In this document: positions 42,031-53,396 of the stretch, piece after piece
Position numbering within the stretch: the first letter of the stretch is position 1
Layout: every line of letters begins with the position of its first letter
From: Phytophthora sp. 'mugwort'
Taxonomy: Eukaryota; Oomycota; Peronosporomycetes; Peronosporales; Peronosporaceae
Direction: 5' to 3'
Length of the DNA stretch: 64,000 nt
Assembly: GCA_033558025.1 (NCBI GenBank)
Contig: JAUCEF010000007.1
Span: forward strand, 5,952,001-6,016,000
Notes under the pieces: model-generated
Told to the model about the DNA's origin: nothing
Databases searched by the model: none
Seen by the model: the letters and a program-made list of their open reading frames with translations, nothing else
Translations under genes and position numbers: made by a program

Positions 42031-44076
42031 CTAGTTCGTCTCGCCTTCGATGGGCGTGTACTCACCTTGTCTGTGATAGCGCGCGTACAGTGTTGTAAGC
42101 ATAAACACGCCACCAAACACGGCAGCAATGCCCAGACACCACATGAGAATCATGTTGCCGATCGGTGTCACGAGTGCCTTCTGACGATCCACACTGGTCG
42201 GTCTCGGGCCAGCAAGCAGATGAGCGACACCGCCAAAATCGCACGTGGCACCTTCTTGTCTGTGAGTGTGCCAGTACTTGTTGAAGGCCCAGTCGCAACG
42301 TTCTTCGAGGGTGTCGAAGCGCTCTTCAAGCCCCGTGCAGTCCACCAGCTTGTCGGGGTTACCACAGGCAAAGTCCAGACCAATGACCAGGTCGTCGCGC
42401 ATGACTCCTCGCTTAGCAGTACACTTAAACGAGCCCTTATTTTCTGCCAAACAAGCTGTAAACACGGCCTCGTCGCGGTGGTAGTTCGACACGTTCTTGG
42501 GGAAGACGCCCTTACGCACAAGGTCGAGGAAGTTCCACCGCGAGCCAAATTCTGTCTTGAAATTCCAGAAGTACCAGCCGTGACCCACCGCGAAGGCGTT
42601 GAGCTTCTTTAGGTTCAAATTGCGAGCAAACTCGCGTTCATCGTGTTCATTTTGCTGGCCAAATGTAGTGTTGCTCGTTATGGGGCATTTGCCAAACGAA
42701 GGACCAGATTGGCCGGTGCCGTACGGGCCTTGGATCGGTTTCGTGACGTCAAGTGGAGTACCAGGGAAGCCCTGACCAAGGTAAGTACTGTGTACGGGGC
42801 AAGGCGTGTAGCGACACTGCACCTTGGGGAAACCTGGCAGATTGTCGTTGAAGCCGTTGAGCCACATCGCGCAATTGTCGGTACCGAGTGACCACTCGCC
42901 AACGATCACGGGCATGCGTTCATTTTCCATGTCGGCAATCGTGTACTTCTGTTGACACGCATTGGCAAAGAAATCAGCCTGTGTGCCTGGGTTGTTCCAG
43001 GCTTGATAAATGTGTGTGTCCAGGGCGATATCAGGGCATCCACGCATGAACTGCGACCAGTACTGTACACCAAAGCGGAACGAATCGTGCAGCACGAACT
43101 TCCAGTGCGGGGCCCGGGCCTTCACGCGCTTGTACGACCTCCAGTAATAGTCCTTGAGCATGTCAATTGGCGTGAGCTCCCACGGCTCGTTCACCGGCTC
43201 GAGACCGATAATGGCCGGATGCTCGGCATAACGATCCACCAGTGCCGCCACCGAGTGCAGCGAATGGTTCAAGTTGTCGTAGTTAACCGAGTTGTACGAG
43301 TTGTTGCTCAAATTAAAGTCGCCAGCCCACCCGGCCGAACGCAACGGCCAGTGCTCGAACGTCGTCGTGCCAATGGGTTGCGTGCTGCCAACAGACGTCC
43401 ATTTAACCCCCGACGACATGCCGCTATTGTCAAAGCCGTTCTGGGACCCGATGAGTCCGTGGAAGTCCAGCAGCAGCTCAATGTTGTAGTCGTAAGCCAA
43501 GTCGGCCACACGATCCAGCTCCTTGACAGCACCGTCGGTGCAGCCAATGTAGGGCTCGTACGGGTTAAACATCCAGTCTCCTACGGGCACACGCAGAGAG
43601 TTGACACCAGCCTCGGCCAATTCCTTCATGTCGGCTTCGGTGACCCACGTGGCCCAGTGGATACGCAACTGGCGGTTGGCCTCCTCCTTGCCTAGCGCCG
43701 TACAGAAGGTATACATATCCATAGCCGTCTTCTCGGGCGCCTGGTCGCCGTAGCGCTCCTGTGTGTTGAGGAACTGATAGAAGAGCGAGGGCGTGATCCA
43801 AGGCTCCAGGACCAGCCAGCCGCCCAAGTTGGCACCGCGTACCTGGCGGTTGAAAGGTGTCGCGTGTTTGTCGCTCGAGCACGTTTGGTTCTCGTCGTTC
43901 GGGTGAAAATTGTCAAAGAAGTCGACGTGGTGGCGCGTCGAGCGCGCGAACGCCTCGGCCTCGTTCTCCCAGAGCCACTTGGCGTCCACTACCGCCTCCT
44001 CCTCGGCAGTGGCGGTTGAAGAGAGCGTGAGTGCCGACAGCAGCGTCGCAACTCGCACGAGGGACTTGAGCTGCAT
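42031..44076 (-). CDS. GH5 glucan 1,3-beta-glucosidase with X8-like domain and membrane anchor
   Basis: 681 aa without introns. A signal peptide (about 1-24, ending TATA) leads into a GH5 exo-beta-1,3-glucanase domain: RGANLGGWLVLEPW (80-93), VNSLRVPVGDW, LLLDFHG, the acid/base Glu297 in VNEPWE, HIYQAW and the nucleophile Glu394 in VGEWSLG. Residues about 542-617 have the Cys pattern of an X8/CBM43 domain (GLDFACG, CDWAFNKYW, CDFGG). X8/CBM43 domains bind beta-1,3-glucan and in plants and yeast accompany GH17 or GH72. A hydrophobic helix (641-665) and a short tail (ARYHRQGEYTPIEGETN) make it a type I plasma membrane protein. It should trim or remodel wall glucan from the cell surface. The convergent ligase gene ends 129 bp away. 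Confidence 0.88.
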   Translation of the reverse strand: MQLKSLVRVATLLSALTLSSTATAEEEAVVDAKWLWENEAEAFARSTRHHVDFFDNFHPNDENQTCSSDKHATPFNRQVRGANLGGWLVLEPWITPSLFYQFLNTQERYGDQAPEKTAMDMYTFCTALGKEEANRQLRIHWATWVTEADMKELAEAGVNSLRVPVGDWMFNPYEPYIGCTDGAVKELDRVADLAYDYNIELLLDFHGLIGSQNGFDNSGMSSGVKWTSVGSTQPIGTTTFEHWPLRSAGWAGDFNLSNNSYNSVNYDNLNHSLHSVAALVDRYAEHPAIIGLEPVNEPWELTPIDMLKDYYWRSYKRVKARAPHWKFVLHDSFRFGVQYWSQFMRGCPDIALDTHIYQAWNNPGTQADFFANACQQKYTIADMENERMPVIVGEWSLGTDNCAMWLNGFNDNLPGFPKVQCRYTPCPVHSTYLGQGFPGTPLDVTKPIQGPYGTGQSGPSFGKCPITSNTTFGQQNEHDEREFARNLNLKKLNAFAVGHGWYFWNFKTEFGSRWNFLDLVRKGVFPKNVSNYHRDEAVFTACLAENKGSFKCTAKRGVMRDDLVIGLDFACGNPDKLVDCTGLEERFDTLEERCDWAFNKYWHTHRQEGATCDFGGVAHLLAGPRPTSVDRQKALVTPIGNMILMWCLGIAAVFGGVFMLTTLYARYHRQGEYTPIEGETN

Positions 44077-45613
44077 TGTCCTTGTGTGTGTCTATGTGTG
44101 GTGAAGTCTCGATGACTTGAGCTCCTGGCGTTAGATCGCGAACTGAGCCATTTGTGATAGATACTCCCGCTAGGATTTGTTGCCAAATGAAGGACTGTGT
44201 ATGCTTTTTGAAAAAAGATCAGGTTGAAGCCTGACGAGACAGTACAGTAGCCCAATTGTCATTGCTCAAATCAGTTTGTCAGCCCAGTGTGACTACAGTC
44301 AGTACTACCGCAGCAGTCTGCTAGTTGGCGGGAAAGTTCACAGACAATCGGTGTGCTTGCTGGCTTTGGACAGTATAAAACCGGGTGTATTAATAGCTGA
44401 AGCTGGTTTAGATTCCCATTTCACCAGATTTGGCATTTATTAACACCAATTTCCCTCAGCATGTCTACGTGCCGTTGACCCATAATTCTTGCGAGGAAAG
44501 CGGCAGAAACGGCGGCGTGGAGCATGCATGCTCACTTGAGTAAAACTATGCTGATCACCCCATCGAGACCGAGCTGTGCTCATAGTGGATTCCAGTGGAA
44601 CTTCTGCGAAGGTACGTATCATGGAAGAGAGCAATGCATATTGGCTTCCTTTAGCAAAAAGGACGCGAGGAGGACAATCCTGGGACAGGATTCCTGGTTT
44701 GCGTAGCAAACGTTGTCGAAGCTACTGCACCATGCGAGGGTTGTAAAGCCACATTGGGAATGCAATCAACCCTGTGGGTGAAATGCGTTTACCAGATGCG
44801 AGGGCTTGCCGGAAGTACGCCAATTGCCTTCATTTTTTTTTCTCCTTCAATGGCTCCAGCTTTACTGTACGATTGAACCTGGGTTAGTATTAAATTGACT
44901 TATAGAAATGTTGAACAAGAAATGGCACTGCTCCTCAATTGCTCCAATTTATGATTGGACCTGGGTTAAATTGATTTACAAGTACATTGCTTCCCGCCTA
45001 TACTGTATTTGCCAAAATTGCTCGATTGAATCTCTCAGTCCTTAATCATGCCTGCGCTCGCAATGACTTTAATCGTACTTAACGTTGTGATATAGTGAAG
45101 ACAAGTGTTTCGCGACCTTGCGCGATTTGCTGCGTGATTGATTCTTTTTGAGTAGAAAGCACAATACGGTTCATGTAATTGGGTCATGGCCTTTATCAAT
45201 GCAGGCACACTGTACCATCACTGTGCTTGAGATGGTGAATACCCCTTAAGTTGTTACCATTATTAATAGTGTCGCCTATAGTTATAATGGGTTCCACACC
45301 GTTCCGTTATTATGGTACGGTACGGAGTTGTTCGATGGGGATTCGTCAAAAAATGAAGTAAATACGCCTTCGATTGGCAGAAAATGAAAGCCGTAGTCGA
45401 GCGCTTTGATTCAGTGGACGGGGAAGGGGGGGGGGGGGCTCGTTGGCGTCAAGTTCTCGAGCCATGATTTTGAAATGAGTGGTCAGTAGGGGTGAACGGC
45501 CAGCAAATGTCGCCTCATCTCCTCCTTACCAAGAAGCAGTCAAGGTCACGCATTCTACCTTTTACTTTGCCCCGAACACCACGCAGCTACCTTCCACAAC
45601 TAAACTACCCAGC
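44077..45613. other. intergenic region at the start of the repeat island
   Basis: About 1.5 kb, AT-rich from 44830 on. The first 200 bp next to the GH5 start should hold its promoter. A near-duplicated motif pair (GATTGAACCTGGGTTAGTATTAAATTGA and a second ATTGGACCTGGGTTAAATTGA, about 44870 and 44950) shows a short internal repeat. A run of about 13 G lies at 45427. No gene is seen. Confidence 0.4.
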
Positions 45614-46785
45614 CATGAGCGCAACGCCCAAGCACAAGCAGAACATGACGGACGACGAGCGCACGCGGGTCGTCTCCGCCGTTCTGGCGCTGTTTTCTGA
45701 CGGCGTTCCCTAGAAGGAGCTTTTGTCGAAGTCGCCGCAAAGTTCCCATTCATGGTAGTCACCGTGAGGCGGGTCTGGCGCCGTGCTGTTGAGAGCGCCG
45801 ACAGCACCGGCATCTATTCCTCCAAGTCACTCATGAAGGGCCGATGCGGCCGCGGCAAGAAAGATCACAGCACCGAGTTAGAGCGCCTGCGTTCTGTGCC
45901 ACTCACCCAGCGCTCAACTGTGCGGTCTTCCGCCGCAGCCTGCAGCTTGCCACCTACCACCCTCTACCGATGCCTGCAAGCCGGGCTAATCTGACCGTGT
46001 GGTCAATGTAACCATGGCTCAGCGTACGGACGCGAACAAGGCAACGCGTCTGTGCTTCTGTCTCGGGCACGTAGATAAAGCTACTCGTCTCTTCGACGAG
46101 AAGCGCTTCTACTTACTACCGGACGAGGACATCCCGTGCAGGGCTGCCAAGAGATAGCGAAACATCACAGAGGCGATGTCCCTTGCCGCCGTAGCACGGC
46201 CGAGGTGGGCCACGGCCCACGGCGTCATGTTTGGCGGTCCGCTTGAATTTGGCCTTTTGTGGAGCGTCGTCCAGCGCACCGGCCCAGTTGCAACCGTCCT
46301 GCGGGCACGATCGAGACGCACAACGTGTCCCTCACGAAGGACATGTACCGCAGCATGCTGGCCCAGCACGTGCTCCCCGCCATCTGGGCAAGGATGCCGG
46401 TGCCGTTGGGCGGTGGATCGGTCATGATTCAGCAGGACAATGCACCACCGCACATTGCCCGAATTGACCCGCAGCTCTGCCAAGCTGTGCAAGATGCCGG
46501 AAGAGACGTCGCGCTAAGGTTTCAGCCGCCAAACAGCCCAAATCTAAACTGTTGTGATCTTGGGCTGTTTACAACCATCCAAGCGCGCTAGCGGCAGCGC
46601 CAAACACGCACCATTGATGAGGTTTTGAAGGTACACGGGCAGCGTTCTGGGAGCTGCCTCCTTCGACCGTCAACGCAGCCTTTTTGTCCCTGAAATGATC
46701 AATGAACGCGTGCATCAGTGCTAATGGCGGCAATAACTATCGGGTTGCCCACATGAAGAAGGCAAAACTAGAACGGGAGGGAAGT
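45614..46785 (+). pseudogene. mariner-like (DD39D-type) transposase relic
   Basis: Frame-broken remains of a Tc1/mariner-superfamily transposase. An ATG at 45614 opens the DNA-binding part (MSATPKHKQNMTDDERTRVV). After several stops and frameshifts the catalytic part resumes at 46259-46591 with VMIQQDNAPPH and FQPPNSPNLNCCDLGLF, then IDEVLK. Between the Asp of QQDNAPPH and the Asp of NCCDLGLF there are 39 residues, the DD39D spacing of plant-type mariners. It is inactive as it stands. I did not find clean terminal inverted repeats. Confidence 0.75.
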
Positions 46786-47228
46786 GTAACGGGGTTACAC
46801 GAAGGTAACACGAATGTAGCCGTGCTACGTGTCACCTTGTAGTAATTTTATACCACTTGGATTAACGGGATTTCAGTACGTGGCCACAGGGCCACTCGAT
46901 GCATTTGACTAGGTTTAACTATGGTAGATAGTTAGAGTCATACATTTACACCACAGGCGGCTTTGCCGCAGATAAGCAAACAAATAAGAGTTCAGTTTTA
47001 GCATTAAAGAGAATATTGCCGTAGGTTTAGGAATACTGACTCTTTGAGTTTCTAGTGGTATAACTAGAGTGATCTAAGCCTCTGCGGAGGCCTTAAGGGT
47101 TAGGATAATCACAGTTAAGACTCGGGGAATCATACGTCTTCCTCTGACGCACTACGCTACGCAGTCCCGCTACCTGGTAGCACTTGTAGTCAATCCCGCA
47201 CCTGAGTCTTACGACTATTCCTCGGTGA
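46786..47228 (+). repeat. possible LTR and leader of the Ty3-like relic
   Basis: The segment begins TGTAACGGGGTTACA, which has the TG start and short inverted repeat expected of an LTR edge, and precedes the gag relic. A TGGTAGCAC near 47175 could be the start of a primer-binding site. No second copy of this sequence was found downstream, so the LTR call is tentative. Confidence 0.35.
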
Positions 47229-48660
47229 GGATGGAGCAGACAGCATTTTCTAAACTGTCCCAAAGCCAGCAAGACGCGCTGTAAAAGCTTATGTCTTTGG
47301 TCGGCCCTGAGGGCATAACGTATCTTGCTTCACAAGGACCGGACGCGGTGAACGCGCGACTGGAGGCGTCCTCAAGTTACGAGAATGCTCTGTTGGAGCA
47401 CCTCCAGCAGAGGATGTCGGCGTCTGCACCGATGTCGACGACATCGCAGGATGGGGTCTCCCGGCCTAAACCGCTCATCGTGAGCGTCAAGACTTTCGAA
47501 GGAAAGGAGGAGGAGAACATCATGTTGTGGATCCGTGAGATCGAAATGGCGATGAGATCGGCCATGCTCCGTACTGAGCAACAGTGCGTGGCGCTAGCGA
47601 TCTCGAAGCTCGGTGGCCGAGCACGAGAACGGGCACTCACGTGCAACATGTCGGTGGGCGCGGCCTTCCCGAGCTGGGAAGAGCTGAAACTCCAGGTTTC
47701 GCAATTATTTGCTCCGCCTAATCAGGCGTACCGCGTGAGGTCACGCTTTCTGAGTACCCACCAGGGTAAGAAGGATTTGGTGGACTTTGTCGAGGAGTTA
47801 CGAACTCCGATCGCCGGCATGGCGGCCGATCCTCTGCCAGAGGCAGTGACTGTGACAGTCTTTATGGAGGGCCTCCGTACTGGCGTGACCAGGACGGAAC
47901 TCTTCCGCACTCACCCTTCCTCTTTTGAAAAGGACGTGAGAGTGGCGTTGATTGTCGGGCTCAACTTCAAGTCGTCTCGACTTGGCTGGGGCGTTGACAA
48001 CGCTATTCCGTCCGACGGACCGGTCCCTATGGACCTCAGCTATGCTGAAGATGAGGAAGCTGAGCTTCACGCTGCCGAGCAGCGTATGGGTATTCGTCGG
48101 TGCTTCATCTGCCGAAGCACCACCCATTTGAGGGCAACCTTCCCGTCACACAGGTCGCTTCAAGCTTCTACGAGCCTTCGCTCTGCATCGAGCCAAGCCA
48201 TCGGCTCGTCCCGGGGAAACGACACTCAGTAGGCGCGGGGCACCCGGCTGGGGAAGAACTGAGTTCTGTTGAGCCTCATGGAGGTGGAGGGCAACAGGGC
48301 CCAGCCCCGGAGAGAGCCGTACTCTATAACACGGAACGTGTATGCAAGCCGGGCTTGCTCGTCGTTGAGGCGACGGTGAAGGGATCTGAGAAGCCATGGA
48401 TCATATTGATCGATTTCGGGGCGTCGAGCAACTACGCTCGACGGTTCACGATGGAAGGAAATCAGAAATACGCTGAGGCGCTCAGGGAGCGCAGAAGCGA
48501 CATCATCACTTTCGCCTAGCGACGGGGGCCCGTGTCATGGTGCCTAAGGTTCCTGTGAACCTGGGCGTGAAATTTCTCGACTTCGATAGCGTGGAACGCT
48601 GTCTGGTCCCGTTGCAGAGACCCCTTGCAGGGTCGACACCGGATATTAACAATATTTTGT
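47229..48660 (+). pseudogene. Ty3/gypsy gag and protease relic
   Basis: An ATG at 47229 opens a gag frame that is interrupted by a TAA after about 17 codons and reopens to give 313 codons (47291-48232). The gag shows the capsid-like LWIREIEMAM and SWEELKLQVSQLFAPP segments. A zinc knuckle, CFICRSTTHLRATF, has lost its last Cys. After a frame change comes the protease region with IDFGASSNYAR, where the expected Ser before Gly is Phe. VPKVPVNLGVKFLDFDSVE then follows near 48537. The element ends abruptly at about 48650, where Ty1-like sequence begins. It is inactive. Confidence 0.7.
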
Positions 48661-48664
48661 CTGC

Positions 48665-49720
48665 AGTAGTACACGAAGCTTGCAGTTTCGAGACAGGCTA
48701 CGTCGTGGACTCCGCGGAAGGAATGCCGACCAACTTCAAGTCGACCTTGGAATCGAACGACGCAGTCACGTGGAAGTAATCACGATATTCGAAGTGAGAA
48801 TTGCTACGCAAAACCAAACACGTATCATTGCCGAAGGAACGCAAGGCAATCAGCTGCTGATGGGTATATCGCGTGGAAGTGAACGCAGTTATCGTGGGTT
48901 GTACCACCTACTACGACCCTATCCTTACTATATATTGACGTTGTTCGCAAGACGGCGAAATTTAAAGGTTCAAGACGCGCCTTGTTGTCCTCGCAGAAAC
49001 ATGACATCAATTACGAGGAGACCTTCGCGCGGTATTCAAGTTTACGTTGATTTGAGTTGTGCTGAGTATGGCTGTCAAGTACGGTATTAAACTGCACCAG
49101 ATCGACGTCACCTGCTGGCGTTCTCGGCGAAGAAATTTACATAGCACAGCCGGGCTGGTACGTCGATGAAGCGCATTCGAATTACGCTCAAACTGAAGCG
49201 ATCACTCTACGGACTGAAGCAGCCACCGCGCGCGTGATACCAGCCTATTGACGACTTCGCGCATAAGATGGGCCCAAGATGCTCAAGTCCGATCACAGCG
49301 TCTGCATCAAGAGGAACGACCAAATAAATAATTTGCATTTCGTGGTGCGGTATGTGGACGACCTGGGCCGGGCAAGCAGCAGCGACGAGCTGTTGGAGTC
49401 CACCGAGCGCGCGTTTAGTGAACGCTTAAAATGCCGGACTCGGCGAGCCTGAGTATTTCTTCTGGATGAAGATCAAGAACGGCCGCGACTCCGGGCAGCA
49501 CACCAAGTTTACGTTCGTCATGACCAAGTTTGTAACACAAGACAGTAAGCCTTTGAAGTCGCGCCCCAAGTTGGCGAAGCACATGAGTGAGGGCAACTGC
49601 AAGCACGGCGACACGATGAAGACCGTGACGTAACGGAGTGCCGTCGGCAACTCATGTACTTGATGGTGGCGGCGCAGCGGGAGTCTAAGCCAATTTTCGT
49701 CTGAATCGTGTCCGACACAT
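48665..49720 (+). pseudogene. Ty1/copia reverse-transcriptase relic
   Basis: From about 48720 the sequence carries copia-type reverse transcriptase landmarks in shifting frames: the MPTNFKSTLESNDAVTWK segment, HDINYEETFARYS at about 49000, and the active-site YVDD at about 49350 (FVVRYVDDLG). Stops and frameshifts are frequent, and neither integrase upstream nor RNase H downstream is recognisable. It joins directly to the Ty3-like relic, suggesting insertion or recombination between elements. Confidence 0.65.
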
Positions 49721-50191
49721 CTGCAAGACACCAAGCGCGCGCCGCGATATCTTGAAACGAAGCCTATGTACGGGTCGGGACGGAGGCTAGGATACCAGCA
49801 ATTGAGTATTACTACTCTGTTTCAAAACAGTTTGGCGATTCTGCCGTTCTCGTGTTAAAAAAACGTTTGGACTGGTATACCGCGCAGCACATCCAAGATT
49901 CATTTCGTATGTCCGGCATTGTAGCCAACTGCTGACATCTGTAGTTTTTGGCGTTTGAGGCCATCAAAGGTCAATAACGAATGGGCTGCGGACGATCGAT
50001 GGAACTGACACAGCGTGAGCAAGGATAATCCATTCACTACCTGTATGCGTGCACCGAGGACGGCAAGATAGTGTTGGGCGCCCAAAGGCTGCTGCTCGCG
50101 ACCACGAGAGCCATCCAGATATTGCCAATATAATCTGGCTCCAACAAATTATGTCGATATATATATATATATATTGAAATGTTTTGATGGC
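49721..50191. other. repeat-rich spacer
   Basis: No gene. It contains an (AT)n microsatellite at about 50157-50174. A TGGCTCCAA...TTGAAAT...CAAATGATTTG string here is similar, in the same orientation, to one at 52100-52160 on the other side of the hAT relic. Confidence 0.4.
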
Positions 50192-52183
50192 CAAATGATT
50201 TGACCACCGCTCTATTGTAGACAAGTACCACCCATGCGACGTTTACAACATGGACGAAACTTCGTTCTACTACGTAGATAACCGAAAGGGTGTCTTACGT
50301 TAAATAGAACTGAAATACAAATAATATTTATCGACCAGAGTCTTTGAATGAATTTATTTATTTATTTGTCAATTTTTAAAACTGTTTGCAAGCTAACCTG
50401 AACGGCCCCCTCGATGGCGCGTTGCTTCTTGTTCTTGCGCGGTTTTGCCGATAGCTTGGCTCACAACGTAAGGGTTCGTTGTACTCGACAAAGAGAACAT
50501 GCTCCAACGTCAAGGGATACATGGCACGACGAAGTTTTGTGAGCACCAGACATGCCCGAGAAAACAATCGCTCGACCTCATTCGACGTCGCAGGAATCCA
50601 GCGTAAGTCGATATAATTGGAGCTCTTCTGTGGTTTGCCCTTTTTGAGGAGGAGCTCGGCGAAGGAGGTATTTTCTCCTGTACGTCTCCGCCTGCTTGTC
50701 GCTTCAGTCGAACCAGCGCGTTTTTCGGCAGGCGTAGGCTTCTTTTCCATTGATCACTTTCACGATGCCTTCCCAAAGTCGGCCAATTTCAGCACACTGG
50801 TGGTGGTTTCCCCTGGTGGGAGCTGGGCTTAAAAGTGGTGCTTTCCGTCAGGAAACAACTTGATCAAACCGTGGAAAAACGTTCTGACTACAACAAGGGA
50901 AGCGCATCCTGCGTCTTCTTGGTGGTCTCTTTTCGTTTTGCTCTTCGTGCTCTCTGGGTCATGCCCAACCACATCATACTGCAGTCGTTTGTTGACGCTG
51001 GCGAGCTTCTTGAGATCCTCTTAGGATCTCGACAAGGGACAGTTCCTCGTTCACTGTCGGGAACACAGCAGCGACAACTGGGTCTTGAACATTATTAAAC
51101 GACTTGATGGCAAGGAAGCGCAGCGCCATGGCGAACGTGCTGCTTAGCGCGTGGTGTTGCGTCGCATAGGCATGGGAGGGTCCAAATCGCCGAGGCGGGC
51201 ACGGTTCTTGCTCGGCGCAAGGATCCTGGTCACTGCTAGTTGATACCCGTGGCTGGCGCAACCGATTATTATCACTCACGAGTTCTCGGAGAACATGCTG
51301 CTGGCCGAGGCGTGGTCAGAAACGACAAAACAAAGGCCCTTGGCGTCGAGGTTGTAGTGCTCGAGAACGAAGTCGAAGTGCTCGACAAACGCACGCTCAT
51401 CCATCTTGGTCTTGTCCGTGAGCGGGGCAAAAGAGAGTAGGTACTTGGCAGCTTTGCTGTTGTTGGTCTTGGAAGGAGTCACGTCAATAACGCCGACGTA
51501 GTCCGCCCCCCCCCCCTCCATCCAAGCGTCGCAAAGTAGCCCAAATGGCTTGCCGTACAAGAGAAGCTGGATTCCCTATGGACCTTCTTTTCTACCGCGC
51601 GGATGTAGCCTTGAGCGTCTTAACGCACACTCTATCCAGTGACGTTATGGAGGCGTGTCCGTGACTTCTCGCAGAAGGTGACCTCGTGTCGATCCACGAC
51701 AATCCAATCAAGACATCGGTGGGCGTTCGAAGCAACAGAGCCCACCTCTACTGTAACATACTCGAGTGTCGTCGCTTGCGGCTTGGCGTAGTCACAGTAG
51801 CGTTGCAGAAAGCGATCGCGATGCTTCCCTTGGACATGGCTAGCAAGGCTCGTCTGCCTGCCTTTCGGGTTTACCTTGGGAGCCTTGTCGCAGATTCGGC
51901 AGTATAGTAGTCCATCGTACTTCCTGACGTAGCAGTCGCACGAGCTCTGTCGGCGGCGGCAGTGACGCCGAAGCTCTCGTGTCCATTATAGTTGTATGTT
52001 GTTGGTTGATTGACGAGAACACGGAAGAAAATTATACGCGGTCTCGCATAGGCAATCGCGATTCACGAGAACCACCCAAACATTGCAAAAAATATTTGGC
52101 TCCAAGACATAAAATATTTCAATGTGTAAATTTGAAATTATTTGGTGGTCAAATCATTTGTTCCCAACCCAGGGGGCCCCTGA
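50192..52183 (-). mobile_element. hAT transposon relic
   Basis: Minus-strand pieces in order. A BED zinc finger with CRICDKAPK and HVQGKH lies at about 51800-51910. Core pieces lie at 51276-51560 (CDAWMEGGGADYVGVIDVTP; VEHFDFVLEHYNLDAKGLCF) and 50974-51279. The C-terminal dimerisation domain is at 50376-50750 (TSNEVERLFSRACLVLTKLR). The pieces are in different frames with stops, so the transposase is dead. A 17-bp exact inverted repeat lies at 50192-50208 and 52144-52160. The right edge, read inwards on the minus strand, begins CAGGGG at 52183, a usual hAT terminus. I could not match the left terminus. Confidence 0.7.
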
Positions 52184-52737
52184 TCACGTCAATAGGCACC
52201 GCGAACGACTGCGAATGCGATTTCCAACGTTGCCTTCATTCACGCCCGTTTTCGGTTCTACCCTCCAATCCGAGCGTACAGTAAACGGCAGACCCGGACC
52301 GGAATCCGGGCGCCTGCAATAGAGATACACAAGTGAGATACCCAAAATAATTTTTTAATCAGCGCCTGCTTATTTATTCCGGACGGGCTTGAAAAGGGCA
52401 ACATCGTATTTTACTGAATATGCAAATCCACCCACCAGTCGTCCTGCACATTCGGAGTTATTCCCAGGACAGCGGCAGACAACGGAGCGGACGACTAGGG
52501 CGGCAGCAGGACAGACGGCTACGGATGGGCGGCGGCGCAGCAGACGGCAGTGACGTGAGCGGCGAAAGGATTCGTCGCTGCAGATGGTGCGCGGCCAACA
52601 GCGCTACGGGAGACGGCGAGACGGACGCCCAGGGGCGGCACGACGACCAGCAGCGATGAGCGCGACGGCGGACGGACGGTCAGGGGGATGGATGAGAGAG
52701 TTCTCAAGGTACGTTGTGCTGCAATGTTCTGCTTATG
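52184..52737. other. spacer without recognised gene
   Basis: GC-rich from 52440 to 52700, with many CGGCGG-type runs and short open frames of low complexity. No family resemblance, repeat pair or RNA structure is seen. Confidence 0.35.
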
Positions 52738-52806
52738 CTGGTGTAGCTCAGGGTAGAGCGAGAAGCTCAGCTCCACGTCGCCGGTTCGAACCCGACCGCC
52801 AGCATC
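52738..52806 (+). repeat. tRNA-like sequence, probable SINE head or tRNA pseudogene
   Basis: 69 nt with an almost complete acceptor stem (TGCTGGT with GCCAGCA), a D-arm GCTC/GAGC, an A-box-like TAGCTCAGGGTAG and a perfect B-box GGTTCGAACCC. The T-stem has one mismatch, and no 5-bp anticodon stem can be folded between the arms. It is therefore not a working tRNA. Intact polymerase III promoter boxes are the hallmark of tRNA-derived SINEs; no poly-A or simple-repeat tail was recognised downstream. Confidence 0.5.
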
Positions 52807-53396
52807 GTGATTGCAATATGTGCTGGTTTATGTGTGCTGCTGTGTGTGCTTCTGTCTGTTCGGCTTGTTTGCTTTTGGTGTGCTGTTGACTGCGCGGCTG
52901 ACTGCACTACTGACCGCACTTCTGACTCTGGTGCTGTACGTATGTGCATGTGCCGTTTTATGTATTGATGGTGAAATGCATGGGTACTATGCAAGGTTGA
53001 TGGTGGTCCGTTGATGCGAATGATATGTACACGCTTCAGAGATGGCACCGCTGGATCTCAGCGCAAGGAACTGCCTTCCAAATGCTTGATATGCAGATGG
53101 GTGCGACGAGCGCAGCGTACACCAGCGCTTACGCAGCGATGAGCTTTGCTGGTCGGCTTCTTTTCATCGAAGGGGCACAGACGTTCATTAGCTGTTTGGC
53201 CCATTAAGACAGCCAAGACCCACAGTGCATGCTTCTAGGTGTGGTGGGCGACTTTGTCCGATCGGTTTGGCTGCGAACGGATATCGTACGGCTCTTGGTA
53301 AAATACCTTCATAATATCACTGCCGCTTCGCATCGGCTCGTTTGTTTTGTCCCTTTTTGCTTTTAACTGTCTGCCAGAAAGAGTTCGTGTACCAGT
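52807..53396. other. spacer without recognised gene
   Basis: TG/CT-rich sequence after the tRNA-like element, perhaps a SINE body, and short open frames without family resemblance. Confidence 0.3.

Noticed and set aside
42952..43695. 247-codon plus-strand open frame
   Set aside because: Antisense to the GH5 catalytic domain.
52738..52806. Functional tRNA gene
   Set aside because: No anticodon stem of five pairs can be drawn and the T-stem has a mismatch; kept only as a tRNA-derived repeat.
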